Notes: generated by a model not told the origin, from the letters alone. A stretch of 64,000 bases of DNA from JAHEGP01 sp963751595 (GCA_963751595.1 CAVVVC010000001.1:744001-808000); one strand, 5' to 3'; positions 26,293 to 35,112 are shown, counted from the stretch's first letter. Numbers and translations: made by a program.

Positions 26293-27329
26293 TGACACGC
26301 TGGTTCGTCCCGATTTCACTGCTGGCGCTGGCGGGGTGCGCGAGCGCACCTTCTGCACCTGTGCTTTTTGATCCCGAGGGCTATGCCCAACTGTTAGAAT
26401 TGCGGCAGTTCGAGCAGGCAAGGTCGAGTCTTGCTCTGGCACCCGGTGTCGACGACGACCTGCGCCGGGAGTTGCAACAGCAGGTCGATATGGCGGCGCA
26501 ACTGTACGTCGAGGACCTGCTCGACACTGCTCAGGGAAGGCTGCAACAGGGCCAATGGTATCTGGCCGGCCGCATCTATCGGGAGGGTATGGATGCGCTG
26601 CCGGGCAACACCATGCTGCGGCAGGCCTACGCAGACTACACGCTGCAGAAGCAGGCGCACATCGACACCTTGCAGCAACAGCTCAAGCTTCACCGCGCCA
26701 GGTTGCTGCCCGAGGAAATCAGCCTGACACGGCAACTGGCAGACGTAGCCCCCCGTGACCAGCGCCTGCAAAACAAGTTGTTCGAAATGGAGCGGGAGGC
26801 AGGGCAACTGGTTCTTTTCATGACCCCCCTGGCACAGCAGGCCTACGATAACGGTGACTTCGAACTGACACGGCAATACGATCAGCAGATCCTGAAGCTG
26901 GGTGAGTCGCCCCAGAGTCGCGAGAGGCTGGCATTTATCGACGCCAGGCTCAGCCGGGATGCCCAGCGAGCGGCGCAGGGTCGGCAGAAAGCAGAAAGGA
27001 AGAAGCGCGAACGGATCTGGCGCCAGTATGAGACGGCCATGGCAAGCGAAGACTACATCCAGGCGCGGGCAGCGCTCGACCAGCTGGTGGACAGCGGAAA
27101 ACAGCAACCGGAAGCGCTCCGCGAGCGTGATCGCCTGCAAGCGCTGATCAATGAGAAGAGCATTGCGCTTATCGCGGAGGGCAAGAAGTACTATACCAGG
27201 GGCAAGCTTGACAGCGCCATCGAGACCTGGCGCAAGGCACTGCTCTTCAATCCTGACAACCCCGACCTGGTGGCTCGTATCAAGCGAGCCGAGACTTTCC
27301 AGGCAAACTACCAGCGCCTCGCCCGCTAA
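26292..27329 (+). CDS. TPR-like lipoprotein coupled to the adenylate cyclase
   Basis: A 345-residue lipoprotein: the start MTRWFVPISLLALAGC gives a good lipobox (LAGC, Cys16). The rest is almost all alpha-helical with repeats of the TPR kind (QGQWYLAGRIYREGMDALPGN, RGKLDSAIETWRKALLFNPDN), and a basic helix around 230. It begins at the base where the cyclase stop ends, so translation is coupled. A likely role is as an envelope partner or sensor for the cyclase, or a scaffold protein; this is inference from position. A GTG three bases upstream is an alternative start. Confidence 0.8.
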   Translation: MTRWFVPISLLALAGCASAPSAPVLFDPEGYAQLLELRQFEQARSSLALAPGVDDDLRRELQQQVDMAAQLYVEDLLDTAQGRLQQGQWYLAGRIYREGMDALPGNTMLRQAYADYTLQKQAHIDTLQQQLKLHRARLLPEEISLTRQLADVAPRDQRLQNKLFEMEREAGQLVLFMTPLAQQAYDNGDFELTRQYDQQILKLGESPQSRERLAFIDARLSRDAQRAAQGRQKAERKKRERIWRQYETAMASEDYIQARAALDQLVDSGKQQPEALRERDRLQALINEKSIALIAEGKKYYTRGKLDSAIETWRKALLFNPDNPDLVARIKRAETFQANYQRLAR

Positions 27330-27445
27330 CACTGTACCTAATTGGATGCCGGTTCGGCATCGCCGATCAGCGCGGCTTAAGCTGCCGTTCTTTATGTGCT
27401 ATAAAGCTAGCTTACGCAATCCACCCAAAAAGGAACCTGTTTATC

Positions 27446-27943
27446 ATGCCCAGACTGTTAATTTCTGTTCTGCTCTTATGCCTTGCGCAGTGGAGTTGGG
27501 CACAAACCAGTACCGACATAGCCAATGTAGCCCGAGCTGAGTTGCGCACGGAAAAATCTGCGTTGATGACCGAAGCGATGATGCTGTCAGATGCACAGAG
27601 CGAAAAATTCTGGCCAATCTACCGCGAGTACGAGAACGAACTCGACAAGATATCCGATACCCGCTTGACCTCGCTGAAGAAGTTCGCTGAAAACTACGAT
27701 AGCATGACCGATAAAACGGCTGATGGCCTGATCAGCAATATGTTTGCTCTGGATGAAAATCGCGTCAAGCTGCGAAAAAAATATTACAAAAAAATGAAGA
27801 AGGCACTTGATAGCGTGACGGCGGCAAGATTTGCCCAGGTTGATCGGCAAATCAGCACCCTGGTCGATCTCGAGATCATGCAAATGGTTCCTTTGATAGC
27901 CACACCAGAAGAACTGGGGCTGCTCCCGGCCCCCGCCGAGTAG
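27446..27943 (+). CDS. Small periplasmic helical protein, unknown function
   Basis: A 165-residue exported protein with a signal peptide (cut likely after SWA, residue 19). The mature part is a set of charged amphipathic helices with many Lys and Asp (LSDAQSEKFWPIYREYENEL, ENRVKLRKKYYKKMKKAL), similar in character to Spy/CpxP-like periplasmic proteins, though I cannot claim membership. An AAAAAGGAAC ribosome site sits 11 bp upstream. A TATAAA box near 27402 could be its own promoter. Confidence 0.75.
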   Translation: MPRLLISVLLLCLAQWSWAQTSTDIANVARAELRTEKSALMTEAMMLSDAQSEKFWPIYREYENELDKISDTRLTSLKKFAENYDSMTDKTADGLISNMFALDENRVKLRKKYYKKMKKALDSVTAARFAQVDRQISTLVDLEIMQMVPLIATPEELGLLPAPAE

Positions 27944-28199
27944 TGCTCGTCCCCGGGGCGGCTCGCCAGTCGGGCTCGCCTCAGCACAACCTTCCCGCGA
28001 ACAGCCAGTTCGCCGATGGCACGATGCCCAGAGCTCACCGAGACACCCCTGAAACTGAATGTAGGTTGCGCTGCCGGTGGTTTCTGCCTAACTTTTGGCT
28101 AGGGTGAGAGGTTTCCTTATCCGGTGATCCTTTGATGTTCCCTCTCACCGCCCACAGACATGCCCCAAGCGAGCAAGAGAAAACAGGCTAGAAACGTCA
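27944..28199. other. Intergenic region with a spaced 9-bp inverted repeat
   Basis: The 256 bp between the periplasmic protein and the flippase-like gene have no gene. GGTGAGAGG (28103-28111) and CCTCTCACC (28141-28149) are perfect inverted repeats 29 bp apart, which could be a long-loop terminator or an operator for the following gene. Confidence 0.45.
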
Positions 28200-29234
28200 G
28201 TGTTGAGAGTCCCGTCCCATTTTAAAGTTCTGGCCAAGTTGGCTTTTGTCCTGGCGATTGTGGCGGTGCTGGCCGTCATCGTTGATCCCGGGCAGCTGTG
28301 GCGCTTGTTAGCCAACGTTTCTGTGCCCTTGTTTTCCTGCGTCGTGGCGCTCGCCGTCACCGATGTGATCCTTATGGGTTTGAAATGGAATCTCCTGCTC
28401 AGGTCCTTCGATGCGCATGTAAGTAATGGCACCGCGGTGCTCACCTATCTGCGAAGCCGGGTGTTCGCATTTCTCGCGCCGTCTACCCTCGGTGTTGACG
28501 CCTACAAAATCTATTTCCTGACAAAACATCACGACTGCCGGGTCGCTCCGGTAGCTTCTTCCATACTCGTGGAGCGAACCCTGGGGCTATTGGCCGCTTT
28601 GGCAATCACGTCGTTGTTATTAAGCTTTTCCCTTGCCCCCCTGGAGCTTGGGAGCCCGTCAGCCTTTTCCTTCGCGGGATTGACGCTTTTTGTCGGCCTG
28701 GTGTTCTTCCTGCATCTCTTTATCAAGTATTCACCGCAACTGGCGCGAGTCTCGATGACATTTCTGCCCCACAAACTGGCGAGAATAGCGCGCCTGCTGA
28801 TTACCAATTTCAGCAAGATCGAGCACAATGAAGCCAGGGTCTGGGTGTATTTTTTGTTGTCCATGGTGGAGAAAGTGGTCTACTGTACGGCGGTGTATGC
28901 CGCTGCGCGTGCCACCGGGTTCGACAATGTCGGCTACCTGTACATCGTGGCGGCGACGCCGCTGATGTCGCTGTTGGAAAAACTGCCGATTTCGTTTTCC
29001 ACAATTGGCATTCGTGAGGGGATGTTTGTGCTGCTGTTCGCTGCGGTGGGGATTGATGCGACGTCTGCCGTCTCCATTGCCCTGACTTTGCGGTGCGCAG
29101 AGCTTGTCCAGATTGCCCTGTTTTCCTTTATCTGGCTGCTACCCTCCGCCAGGTCCACCGTCGCCAACAGGGCCGACCAGGCAGCGCCGCCCTTTGATGG
29201 CCCCCATCTGCCGGTAATGGATCATCGCCAGTGA
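28200..29234 (+). CDS. Flippase-like membrane protein (LPG synthase TM/UPF0104 family)
   Basis: A 344-residue polytopic membrane protein with about eight hydrophobic helices, of the lysylphosphatidylglycerol synthetase transmembrane-like family (PF03706). Typical blocks are GLKWNLLLRSF near residue 60, FLAPSTLGVDAYK near 90 (family motif around a conserved Arg-Ala/Pro-Gly turn) and LPISFSTIGIREGMF near 265. The soluble aminoacyl-transferase domain of MprF is absent, so it is likely a lipid flippase or accessory to glycolipid synthesis. The start GTG 28200 has only a weak ribosome site. It stands alone on its strand. Confidence 0.85.
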   Translation: MLRVPSHFKVLAKLAFVLAIVAVLAVIVDPGQLWRLLANVSVPLFSCVVALAVTDVILMGLKWNLLLRSFDAHVSNGTAVLTYLRSRVFAFLAPSTLGVDAYKIYFLTKHHDCRVAPVASSILVERTLGLLAALAITSLLLSFSLAPLELGSPSAFSFAGLTLFVGLVFFLHLFIKYSPQLARVSMTFLPHKLARIARLLITNFSKIEHNEARVWVYFLLSMVEKVVYCTAVYAAARATGFDNVGYLYIVAATPLMSLLEKLPISFSTIGIREGMFVLLFAAVGIDATSAVSIALTLRCAELVQIALFSFIWLLPSARSTVANRADQAAPPFDGPHLPVMDHRQ

Positions 29235-29549
29235 CGCAGCAGATTTGCGGCCGCAGCAACTGACCGGCACCCATTGAAAGTTTCCGGATTGGATTCGGTG
29301 GCTGCGGTGTATCCGGGGGTGGTACTGGCCCCCGACTCCACCGCCAAAGTCCCGGCCTTGGTGTCTGCTGTCGACATTCTTTACATGCAGTGATTTGTTT
29401 TGCGAGCGGAATAACTCATTGATTTAATTAAAAAATAAATCATTTTGGTACAAGTGCAGCCTTTTGGGCGTCGAACTTGTTTGCAGCCTTTCTAAAACAG
29501 CTCGGTTCCGAAAGCTATAAGTAACTGATATTAAACAATAAAACACTGT
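29235..29549. other. Upstream control region of the VPLPA-CTERM gene
   Basis: About 315 bp without a gene. The part 29395-29455 is strikingly AT-rich for this chromosome and holds an imperfect palindrome GATTTA-N9-TAAATC, the kind of bendable DNA found between activator sites and a sigma-54 promoter. Activator sites themselves cannot be assigned by eye. Confidence 0.45.
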
Positions 29550-29565
29550 TGGCACGCTAATTGCT
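29550..29565 (+). promoter_or_regulatory. Sigma-54 (RpoN) promoter
   Basis: TGGCAC-N5-TTGCT matches the -24/-12 consensus exactly, with the obligatory GG and GC dinucleotides ten bases apart. It is 130 bp upstream of the start of a VPLPA-CTERM protein. PEP-CTERM genes in exosortase bacteria are often driven by RpoN with the PrsK/PrsR two-component system, which makes this assignment biologically coherent. Confidence 0.78.
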
Positions 29566-29695
29566 TAACGGTTTGGCACATGGTCAGGGTGACAGCCCGA
29601 CTGGAAACAGCGACCGGCCTCATCGGGGTGATAAGCGGGCAGGTCGCACAACATTTAACCCCGTTTATTGCACGTTGGCAGTTCAAGGAGAGTTT

Positions 29696-30421
29696 ATGCG
29701 AAACAAAGTGTCTGGAATGGTTAATGGTGCTGCGCTGGCAGCGAGCCTGCTGGTGTTGACGCCTGCAGCGAACGCCGCCATGCAGTCGATCGACTTTACC
29801 AGTGCGACCCCCTGGAGCGGAGTTCAGGGGCAAACCAGTTTTTCTTCGGGTGGTGTGACGGTCTCGAGCACGGGAACCAACGGCGGCAAATTGACATTCA
29901 ATGCCATCGGCACGTCGGGAGATCCGGCCCGGGGCCTGGAGCCTTGCGGCGTTTACGCCTGCGATGGCGATGGCATCGGTATCGGTGACGACGAAGTTAG
30001 CTGGAAAACCGCTGGTTTTGATGAGCTGCTTGAAGTCCGGTTCGACACTGCCGTAACCGTTACAGAGATCTCCTTTCTCGACTTGTTCAACGAGAGTACT
30101 GGAAGGGAAATCGCGTACTGGTATTACAACGGAGACGCCTCGGTTAAGTCCAACCTCGCGGCGCCCCTCGCCAACGATTCCTGGCCTAAAACCAACGGTT
30201 TCGCAGTAAAGTCTGGCCTTAATAAGGCTGACGTTACCAGCATCACATTCCTGGTCGATTGCGCCGGCAATAACTGTGCTGCGAACGATTACGCACTGGC
30301 CGGAATCAAGACAACTGGCCCGGACTCGGTCAGTGAAGTGCCGCTGCCGGCGGCGGCCTGGCTGTTTGGCTCCGGCCTGATCGGCCTGGCCGGAATCGCT
30401 CGCAAGCGCAAATCCGCTTAG
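29696..30421 (+). CDS. VPLPA-CTERM (PEP-CTERM-type) exported protein
   Basis: A 241-residue secreted protein. It begins with a signal peptide (cut likely after ANA, residue 27), continues as a beta-rich domain with a Cys pair (CGVYACDGDG) and a second pair (CAGNNC), and ends with VPLPAAAWLFGSGLIGLAGIARKRK: the VPLPA motif, a hydrophobic helix and an Arg/Lys tail. That C-terminal signal is recognised by an exosortase, linked to extracellular polysaccharide and floc or biofilm formation. The start ATG 29696 follows AAGGAG. Expression is probably RpoN-dependent, from the promoter at 29550. No exosortase gene is in the window. Confidence 0.88.
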   Translation: MRNKVSGMVNGAALAASLLVLTPAANAAMQSIDFTSATPWSGVQGQTSFSSGGVTVSSTGTNGGKLTFNAIGTSGDPARGLEPCGVYACDGDGIGIGDDEVSWKTAGFDELLEVRFDTAVTVTEISFLDLFNESTGREIAYWYYNGDASVKSNLAAPLANDSWPKTNGFAVKSGLNKADVTSITFLVDCAGNNCAANDYALAGIKTTGPDSVSEVPLPAAAWLFGSGLIGLAGIARKRKSA

Positions 30422-30440
30422 AACGCGACGTCCGTAGCAA

Positions 30441-30474
30441 CCCCGCTAGCGTTTAACGCCAGCGGGGTTTTTTT
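30441..30474 (+). terminator. Intrinsic terminator of the VPLPA-CTERM gene
   Basis: CCCCGCT pairs with AGCGGGG around a loop that can itself pair (GCG/CGC), directly followed by seven T residues. A classic rho-independent terminator 20 bp after the stop codon. Confidence 0.92.
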
Positions 30475-30552
30475 GTTAGTACCCGGCGAGCTTCCAGCGC
30501 TGGAGCTGGCGCTGTCACTGTCACGGCAGGGCGTTTGCCGCCGCACGGACAT

Positions 30553-30578
30553 AAAAAAGGCGCCAAATGGCGCCTTTT
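30553..30578 (-). terminator. Intrinsic terminator of mdh
   Basis: Read on the minus strand: GGCGCC, loop ATTT, GGCGCC, then six T residues, 17 bp after the mdh stop. The plus-strand reading also ends in TTTT, so it may work in both directions. Confidence 0.9.
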
Positions 30579-30595
30579 CGAATACCCCGGGAAAA

Positions 30596-31576
30596 TCAAG
30601 GCAACAGGTGCTTGACTGCGTCCCGCTCTTCAGCCAGTTCAGTTTCAGTGGCGACCATTTTCGCCTTGCTGAATTCGTTGATGTCCAGTCCCTGGACGAT
30701 GCTCCAGTCGCCGTTGCTGCAGGTGCAGGGGAACGAATAAATCAGCCCCTCTTGTACCCCGTAGCTGCCGTCGCTGTAGACACCCATACTGACCCAGTCA
30801 CCGCCGTTGGACCCCAGTGCCCATGAACGCATGTGATCGATGGCGGCATTGGCCGCAGAGGCAGCACTGGATGCGCCCCGCGCTTTGATGATAGCGGCGC
30901 CACGCTGCTGGACGTCCGGTATAAACGTTTCTTCGTACCACTGCTGGTCTACCTGATCCATGGCCGCCGAGCCGTTCACCTCAGCGTGAAAAAGATCGGG
31001 GAACTGGGTGGAAGAGTGGTTACCCCAGATTGTCATCTGCTTGATGTCTGTGACCGTGCTGCCGGTTTTCTGGGCCAGCTGCGTGAGCGCGCGATTGTGG
31101 TCGAGGCGGGTCATGGCGGTGAAGTTGCGGGGATCGATGTCGGGCGCGTTGCGCTGGCAAATCAGCGCGTTGGTGTTGGCGGGGTTGCCCACGACCAGCA
31201 GTTTGATATTGCGACTGGCAACCTTGTTGATCGCCTTGCCCTGGGCCGAAAATATTGCCGCATTGGCTTCCAGCAGATCCTTGCGCTCCATCCCTGGCCC
31301 CCGGGGCCGGGCTCCCACCAGCAGCGCGTAGTCACAATCCTTGAAAGCGACCTCGGCATCGTCGGTGCAGACAATGCCCTTCAACAGGGGAAAGGCGCAG
31401 TCATCCAGCTCCATGGCTACGCCGTTCAGCGCCTGCAGGGCCGGTGTGATCTCAAGTAACTGGAGGATGACCGGCTGGTCCTTGCCCAGCATGGCGCCAG
31501 AGGCGATGCGGAACAACAGCGCATAACTGATTTGGCCGGCTGCGCCGGTGACGGTAATGCGGACGGGATCTTTCAT
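30596..31576 (-). CDS. mdh: Malate dehydrogenase (NAD)
   Basis: A 326-residue lactate/malate dehydrogenase-fold enzyme of the cytosolic MDH type found in many proteobacteria. It has the NAD-binding VTGAAGQISYALLFRIA at residues 9-25, the substrate Arg loop GARPRGPGMERKDLL near 88-102, VGNPANTNAL, the MTRLDHNRA block, and the catalytic His in TIWGNHSSTQFPD. It interconverts malate and oxaloacetate in the TCA cycle. It stands alone with its own terminator. Confidence 0.95.
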   Translation of the reverse strand: MKDPVRITVTGAAGQISYALLFRIASGAMLGKDQPVILQLLEITPALQALNGVAMELDDCAFPLLKGIVCTDDAEVAFKDCDYALLVGARPRGPGMERKDLLEANAAIFSAQGKAINKVASRNIKLLVVGNPANTNALICQRNAPDIDPRNFTAMTRLDHNRALTQLAQKTGSTVTDIKQMTIWGNHSSTQFPDLFHAEVNGSAAMDQVDQQWYEETFIPDVQQRGAAIIKARGASSAASAANAAIDHMRSWALGSNGGDWVSMGVYSDGSYGVQEGLIYSFPCTCSNGDWSIVQGLDINEFSKAKMVATETELAEERDAVKHLLP

Positions 31577-31773
31577 GGCTCGCTTTCCTGCTTATTGGGT
31601 GAATGATTAGGTGCTGCGGCGAAATAGAAACGGCCCACATTTTATGCTATTGCGGTCGAATTTCCAGTGCCGAGATCAATGTCTGATCACAAATAGGTAT
31701 GCAGGGGGGGTATCGGCGCTGGCCGACGCGGCCCGTGGGGGTCCTGGATGGCTGCTATCGAGGTTTCGCACAA

Positions 31774-31802
31774 TCGAAAACCCCGGGTTAACAGAGTACA
31801 AT
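31774..31802 (+). promoter_or_regulatory. Candidate sigma-70 promoter of ttcA
   Basis: TCGAAA and TACAAT are separated by 17 bp; the -10 box is 34 bp upstream of the ttcA start. The -35 match is moderate. Confidence 0.45.
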
Positions 31803-31836
31803 GCCGAGATTTTGGCTGCGATACACAGGAGAGACC

Positions 31837-32733
31837 ATGCTGGTGAGAGCTGCCGACAACCGAAAACAACAATTCGAATTGAACAAGCTGCAGAAGCGTC
31901 TGCGCCGCGGGGTGGGCAAGGCGATTGCCGATTACAATATGATCGAAGCGGGAGACCGCGTGATGGTGTGCATTAGCGGTGGTAAAGACTCCTTCTCCAT
32001 GTTGGATCTATTGTTGGGCCTGCAAAAAACGGCTCCGGTTGCTTTCGAACTGGTCGCTGTGAATATGGACCAGAAGCAGCCTGGTTTCCCCCAGGAGGTG
32101 CTGCCGCGCTATCTTCAAGAGGTCGGGGTACCCTTCCACATCATCGAAAAGGATACCTACAGTGTGGTGAAGGAGAAAGTCGCGGCGGGCAAAACCACCT
32201 GCGGTTTATGCTCACGACTTCGCCGGGGCACCCTGTACGCCTTTGCCGAAAGTATCGGTGCTAGCAAAATCGCGCTGGGGCATCACAAGGACGATATTGT
32301 CGAGACCCTGTTCCTCAATATGTTCCACGGCTCCCGGCTCAAGGCAATGCCTCCCAAACTGCTGAGTGACGACAAGCGCAATATCGTAATCAGGCCCCTT
32401 GCCTATTGCCGCGAGACTGACCTGGCGAGATACGCCGCCTGGCGCGAATTCCCACTGATACCGTGCAATCTTTGCGGTAGTCAGGACGGTCTGCAGCGGC
32501 AGGCGATCAAGGCGATGCTGGGGCAGTGGGACCGGCAGTTCCCGGGGCGTACCGACAATATTTTCAAGGCGCTGCAAAATATCAGCCCCAGCCAGATGGC
32601 GGACTCCGCACTCTATGATTTTGCCTCCCTGATCATTGACCGGTCCGGCGACAAGGCGGTGTATCCGTTTGCCCCCGCCGAAATTCGGGATCATTCGCCT
32701 TCGGCCGAGATGATCGACGTTATGAACTTGTGA
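31837..32733 (+). CDS. ttcA: tRNA 2-thiocytidine(32) synthetase
   Basis: A 298-residue PP-loop ATPase that thiolates cytidine 32 of certain tRNAs with ATP and a [4Fe-4S] cluster. The PP-loop SGGKDS is at residues 47-52, and the two cysteine pairs typical of TtcA are present: CGLC (122-125) and CNLC (210-213). I start at ATG 31837 because AGGAGAG lies just before it; an in-frame ATG at 31801 overlaps the -10 box. The convergence of motifs makes this secure. Confidence 0.95.
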   Translation: MLVRAADNRKQQFELNKLQKRLRRGVGKAIADYNMIEAGDRVMVCISGGKDSFSMLDLLLGLQKTAPVAFELVAVNMDQKQPGFPQEVLPRYLQEVGVPFHIIEKDTYSVVKEKVAAGKTTCGLCSRLRRGTLYAFAESIGASKIALGHHKDDIVETLFLNMFHGSRLKAMPPKLLSDDKRNIVIRPLAYCRETDLARYAAWREFPLIPCNLCGSQDGLQRQAIKAMLGQWDRQFPGRTDNIFKALQNISPSQMADSALYDFASLIIDRSGDKAVYPFAPAEIRDHSPSAEMIDVMNL

Positions 32734-32805
32734 GCTCCCGGCAGGGTGCGGATGCCGGAGCCTCAAGGGCGCGACATATTTTCCGCCCCGGAGCCCGAAT
32801 CTGGC

Positions 32806-32811
32806 TATAAT
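32806..32811 (+). promoter_or_regulatory. Candidate -10 box of the ccm operon
   Basis: TATAAT preceded by TGGC lies 41 bp upstream of the ccmA start. No strong -35 box is found at standard distance. Confidence 0.5.
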
Positions 32812-32851
32812 CGCCGGTCTTCGATGGTCAGCAACAGGACTTTGGCAGCAA

Positions 32852-33502
32852 ATGGGTGACGATAGTGTGGCCGAGACACGGTTAGAAGTGCGAGAACTCG
32901 GCTGCGAGCGCGATCACCGGCGTTTGTTCGAAAACGTATCCTTCAGCGCGACCCCGGGTGAGGTGGTTCAGGTCGCTGGCCCCAACGGTTCGGGAAAAAC
33001 CACCTTGCTACGGTTTCTCGCGGGTATCTCGCAGGCTTACGAAGGCGAAATCCTGTGGTGTGGGGAGCCGATTACCGCGGTGGCGCCGCAGTATCGTGGT
33101 CAAATGCTGTTTTTCGGCCATGCACCCGGCGTGACCCTCAATCTCACTGCGCTGGAAAACCTGAAGTGGTACTTCGCGCTCAATCAGCAAGTGACCCGGG
33201 AATCGCTGTATTCAGCCCTCGCCGCCGTAGGCTTGGCCGGCTACGAAGATGTGCCGGCCTATCGTATGTCGGCGGGTCAGCAGCGGCGGATCGCACTGGC
33301 CAGGCTGCGCTTGAGTCGGGTGCCGCTGTGGATTCTCGATGAGCCCTTTACGGCAATCGACCGGGCTGGCGTAACCGAGCTCGAGGGATTGCTCGCTGCG
33401 CATGCGTCGGCCGGGGGTATGGTCATATTGACCACGCATCACCCTCTCAATCTTGACACGCCCTACAGTCGGATCGAACTGGAGTGCGCAAATGCTGGAT
33501 GA
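32852..33502 (+). CDS. ccmA: Cytochrome c maturation ABC ATPase CcmA
   Basis: A 216-residue ATPase of the heme-handling ABC complex CcmABCD that releases holo-CcmE. Walker A GPNGSGKTT is at residues 43-51, the signature MSAGQQRRIALAR near 137, and Walker B PLWILDEPF near 158. It is the first gene of the ccm operon and overlaps ccmB by 11 bp. Confidence 0.95.
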   Translation: MGDDSVAETRLEVRELGCERDHRRLFENVSFSATPGEVVQVAGPNGSGKTTLLRFLAGISQAYEGEILWCGEPITAVAPQYRGQMLFFGHAPGVTLNLTALENLKWYFALNQQVTRESLYSALAAVGLAGYEDVPAYRMSAGQQRRIALARLRLSRVPLWILDEPFTAIDRAGVTELEGLLAAHASAGGMVILTTHHPLNLDTPYSRIELECANAG

Positions 33503-34190
33503 GCAGCAGATCCCGGGTGCCTTGCAGGCGTGGCGGGGAACCTTCAAGCGCGACCTGGTACTGGCCCTGCGGCGTAGCGGAGATATCATCAACCCCCTGG
33601 TCTTTGCCCTGATCGTGGTCACCCTGTTTCCATTGGGCATCGGCCCGGAGAAGAGCACCCTCACGGCGATTGCCCCGGGCCTGGTCTGGGTGGTGGCTCT
33701 GCTGGCCTGTCTGCTGTCCGCTGATCGCGTGTTTCGCGATGACTACCTCGATGGAACCCTGCAGCAGATGCTGCTCAGCCCCCAGCCAAGCTATTTTCTG
33801 GTGCTGGCAAAGGTGGGCGTGCACTGGCTGGTCTCCGGGCTCGCGGTCACGCTGGTGGCGCCACTGCTGGCGCTTATGTTGTCGATGGCCACCGGAGGCT
33901 ACCTGCCTTTGCTGGTGTCCCTGCTGCTGGGCACCATCAGCCTGAGCATGATCGGTGCCATCGGCGCCGCCCTTACGGTGGGCCTGAAGCGGGGCGGTGT
34001 TCTGGTGGCCCTGATCGTGTTGCCGCTTTATATCCCGGTGCTGATTTTTGGCGCAGGGGCGGTGGAAGCCGGTTGCCAGGGGCTGCCCTACTCGGGTCAC
34101 CTGGCAATTCTGGGGGCGCTCACCTTGATGGCGCTGGTACTTGCTCCGCTGGCGATAGGGGGAGCGCTCCGCATTAATATGGACGACTGA
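33492..34190 (+). CDS. ccmB: Cytochrome c maturation membrane protein CcmB
   Basis: A 232-residue inner-membrane protein with six hydrophobic helices and the family block LVLALRRSGDIINPLVFALIV near residues 19-40. It is the permease partner of CcmA. The start ATG 33492 lies inside the end of ccmA; the earlier in-frame codon at 33453 would give a larger overlap and a non-family extension. Confidence 0.94.
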   Translation: MLDEQQIPGALQAWRGTFKRDLVLALRRSGDIINPLVFALIVVTLFPLGIGPEKSTLTAIAPGLVWVVALLACLLSADRVFRDDYLDGTLQQMLLSPQPSYFLVLAKVGVHWLVSGLAVTLVAPLLALMLSMATGGYLPLLVSLLLGTISLSMIGAIGAALTVGLKRGGVLVALIVLPLYIPVLIFGAGAVEAGCQGLPYSGHLAILGALTLMALVLAPLAIGGALRINMDD

Positions 34191-34356
34191 TTTACAAATT
34201 AATGCGTACAAGGTGCTGAATCAGGGAGGCGTTGAATGGTAAACTCCGCGGCATTTGGCTCATTCAAGGCCCCTGCGCGGGTAGGGCCGGGGCATTGCTC
34301 CCGGGCCCGAAGCGCAGGCGGCCCAAGTAGCGTGACATATCTGGACGGATGATTTC
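34191..34356. other. Gap inside the ccm operon
   Basis: 166 bp separate ccmB from ccmC, whereas other ccm genes nearly touch. A 38-codon frame at 34236 with GGGAGG upstream exists but has no family resemblance and low-complexity content. A second promoter for ccmC onward is possible; I cannot point to clear boxes. Confidence 0.35.
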
Positions 34357-35112
34357 TTGGCACTAAAATGGCCCCAGTTTTTTCATAAGCTCGGCTCACC
34401 CCGCTGGTTCTACAACATCGGTGGGCGATGGCTACCCTGGCTGGCGCTGGTCGCCGGCTTGTTGCTGCTGGTGGGAGCTACCTGGGGCCTTGCCTTTGCA
34501 CCCGAAGATTTCAAGCAGGGCAATAGCTACCGCATTATTTTCGTCCACGTTCCCAGCGCCTTCATCGCCCTGGCCGGCTACTACGTCATGGCCATAGCCG
34601 GCGCCATCAGCCTGATCTGGAAGATGAAGCTGGCCGATATTGCGCTCAAGTGCGCAGCCCCGATCGGTGCAGCCATGACCGTACTGGCGCTGATATCCGG
34701 GGCCACATGGGGCAAGCCGACCTGGGGCACCTGGTGGGTCTGGGATGCACGCAATACCTCAATGCTGGTGTTGTTGTTCCTGTACCTGGGTATCTACGCG
34801 CTTTACAACGCCTTTGAGCGGGAGGAGCAGGCAGCGAAGATCTGTGCGGTACTGGCGCTGGTGGGCACGGTCAACATCCCCATTATCTATAAGTCGGTGG
34901 ATTGGTGGTTCACCCTGCACCAGCCGGCTACGATCAAGTTGACCGAGCCCACCACCATGCATCCCTCCATGTGGCAACCGCTGCTGCTGATGATCGTCGG
35001 CTTCTATGTGCTTTACACGGCGCTTCTGGTTGAGCGAATTCGGGTTGAAATACTGGTTCGGGAGCGCCGCACACGCTGGGTACGGGATATCGTGTTGCAA
35101 TCGGCTACCTGA
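34357..35112 (+). CDS. ccmC: Heme exporter/handling protein CcmC
   Basis: A 251-residue membrane protein with six helices and the tryptophan-rich WWD segment (WGTWWVWDARNTSML near residue 124), which presents heme to CcmE. Histidines flank the motif in FVHVPSAF and STLHQ-like positions as expected. The only reasonable start is TTG 34357; no ATG or GTG fits the family N-terminus. Part of the CcmABCD complex. Confidence 0.95.
   Translation: MALKWPQFFHKLGSPRWFYNIGGRWLPWLALVAGLLLLVGATWGLAFAPEDFKQGNSYRIIFVHVPSAFIALAGYYVMAIAGAISLIWKMKLADIALKCAAPIGAAMTVLALISGATWGKPTWGTWWVWDARNTSMLVLLFLYLGIYALYNAFEREEQAAKICAVLALVGTVNIPIIYKSVDWWFTLHQPATIKLTEPTTMHPSMWQPLLLMIVGFYVLYTALLVERIRVEILVRERRTRWVRDIVLQSAT

Noticed and set aside
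29574..29590. Second sigma-54 promoter (TGGCACATGG) just downstream of the first
   Set aside because: It has the -24 element but no TTGC at the -12 position.
34236..34352. 38-codon gene between ccmB and ccmC with GGGAGG upstream
   Set aside because: Composition is low-complexity (Ala, Gly, Arg, Ser), no hydrophobic or family pattern, and no such gene is known in ccm operons.
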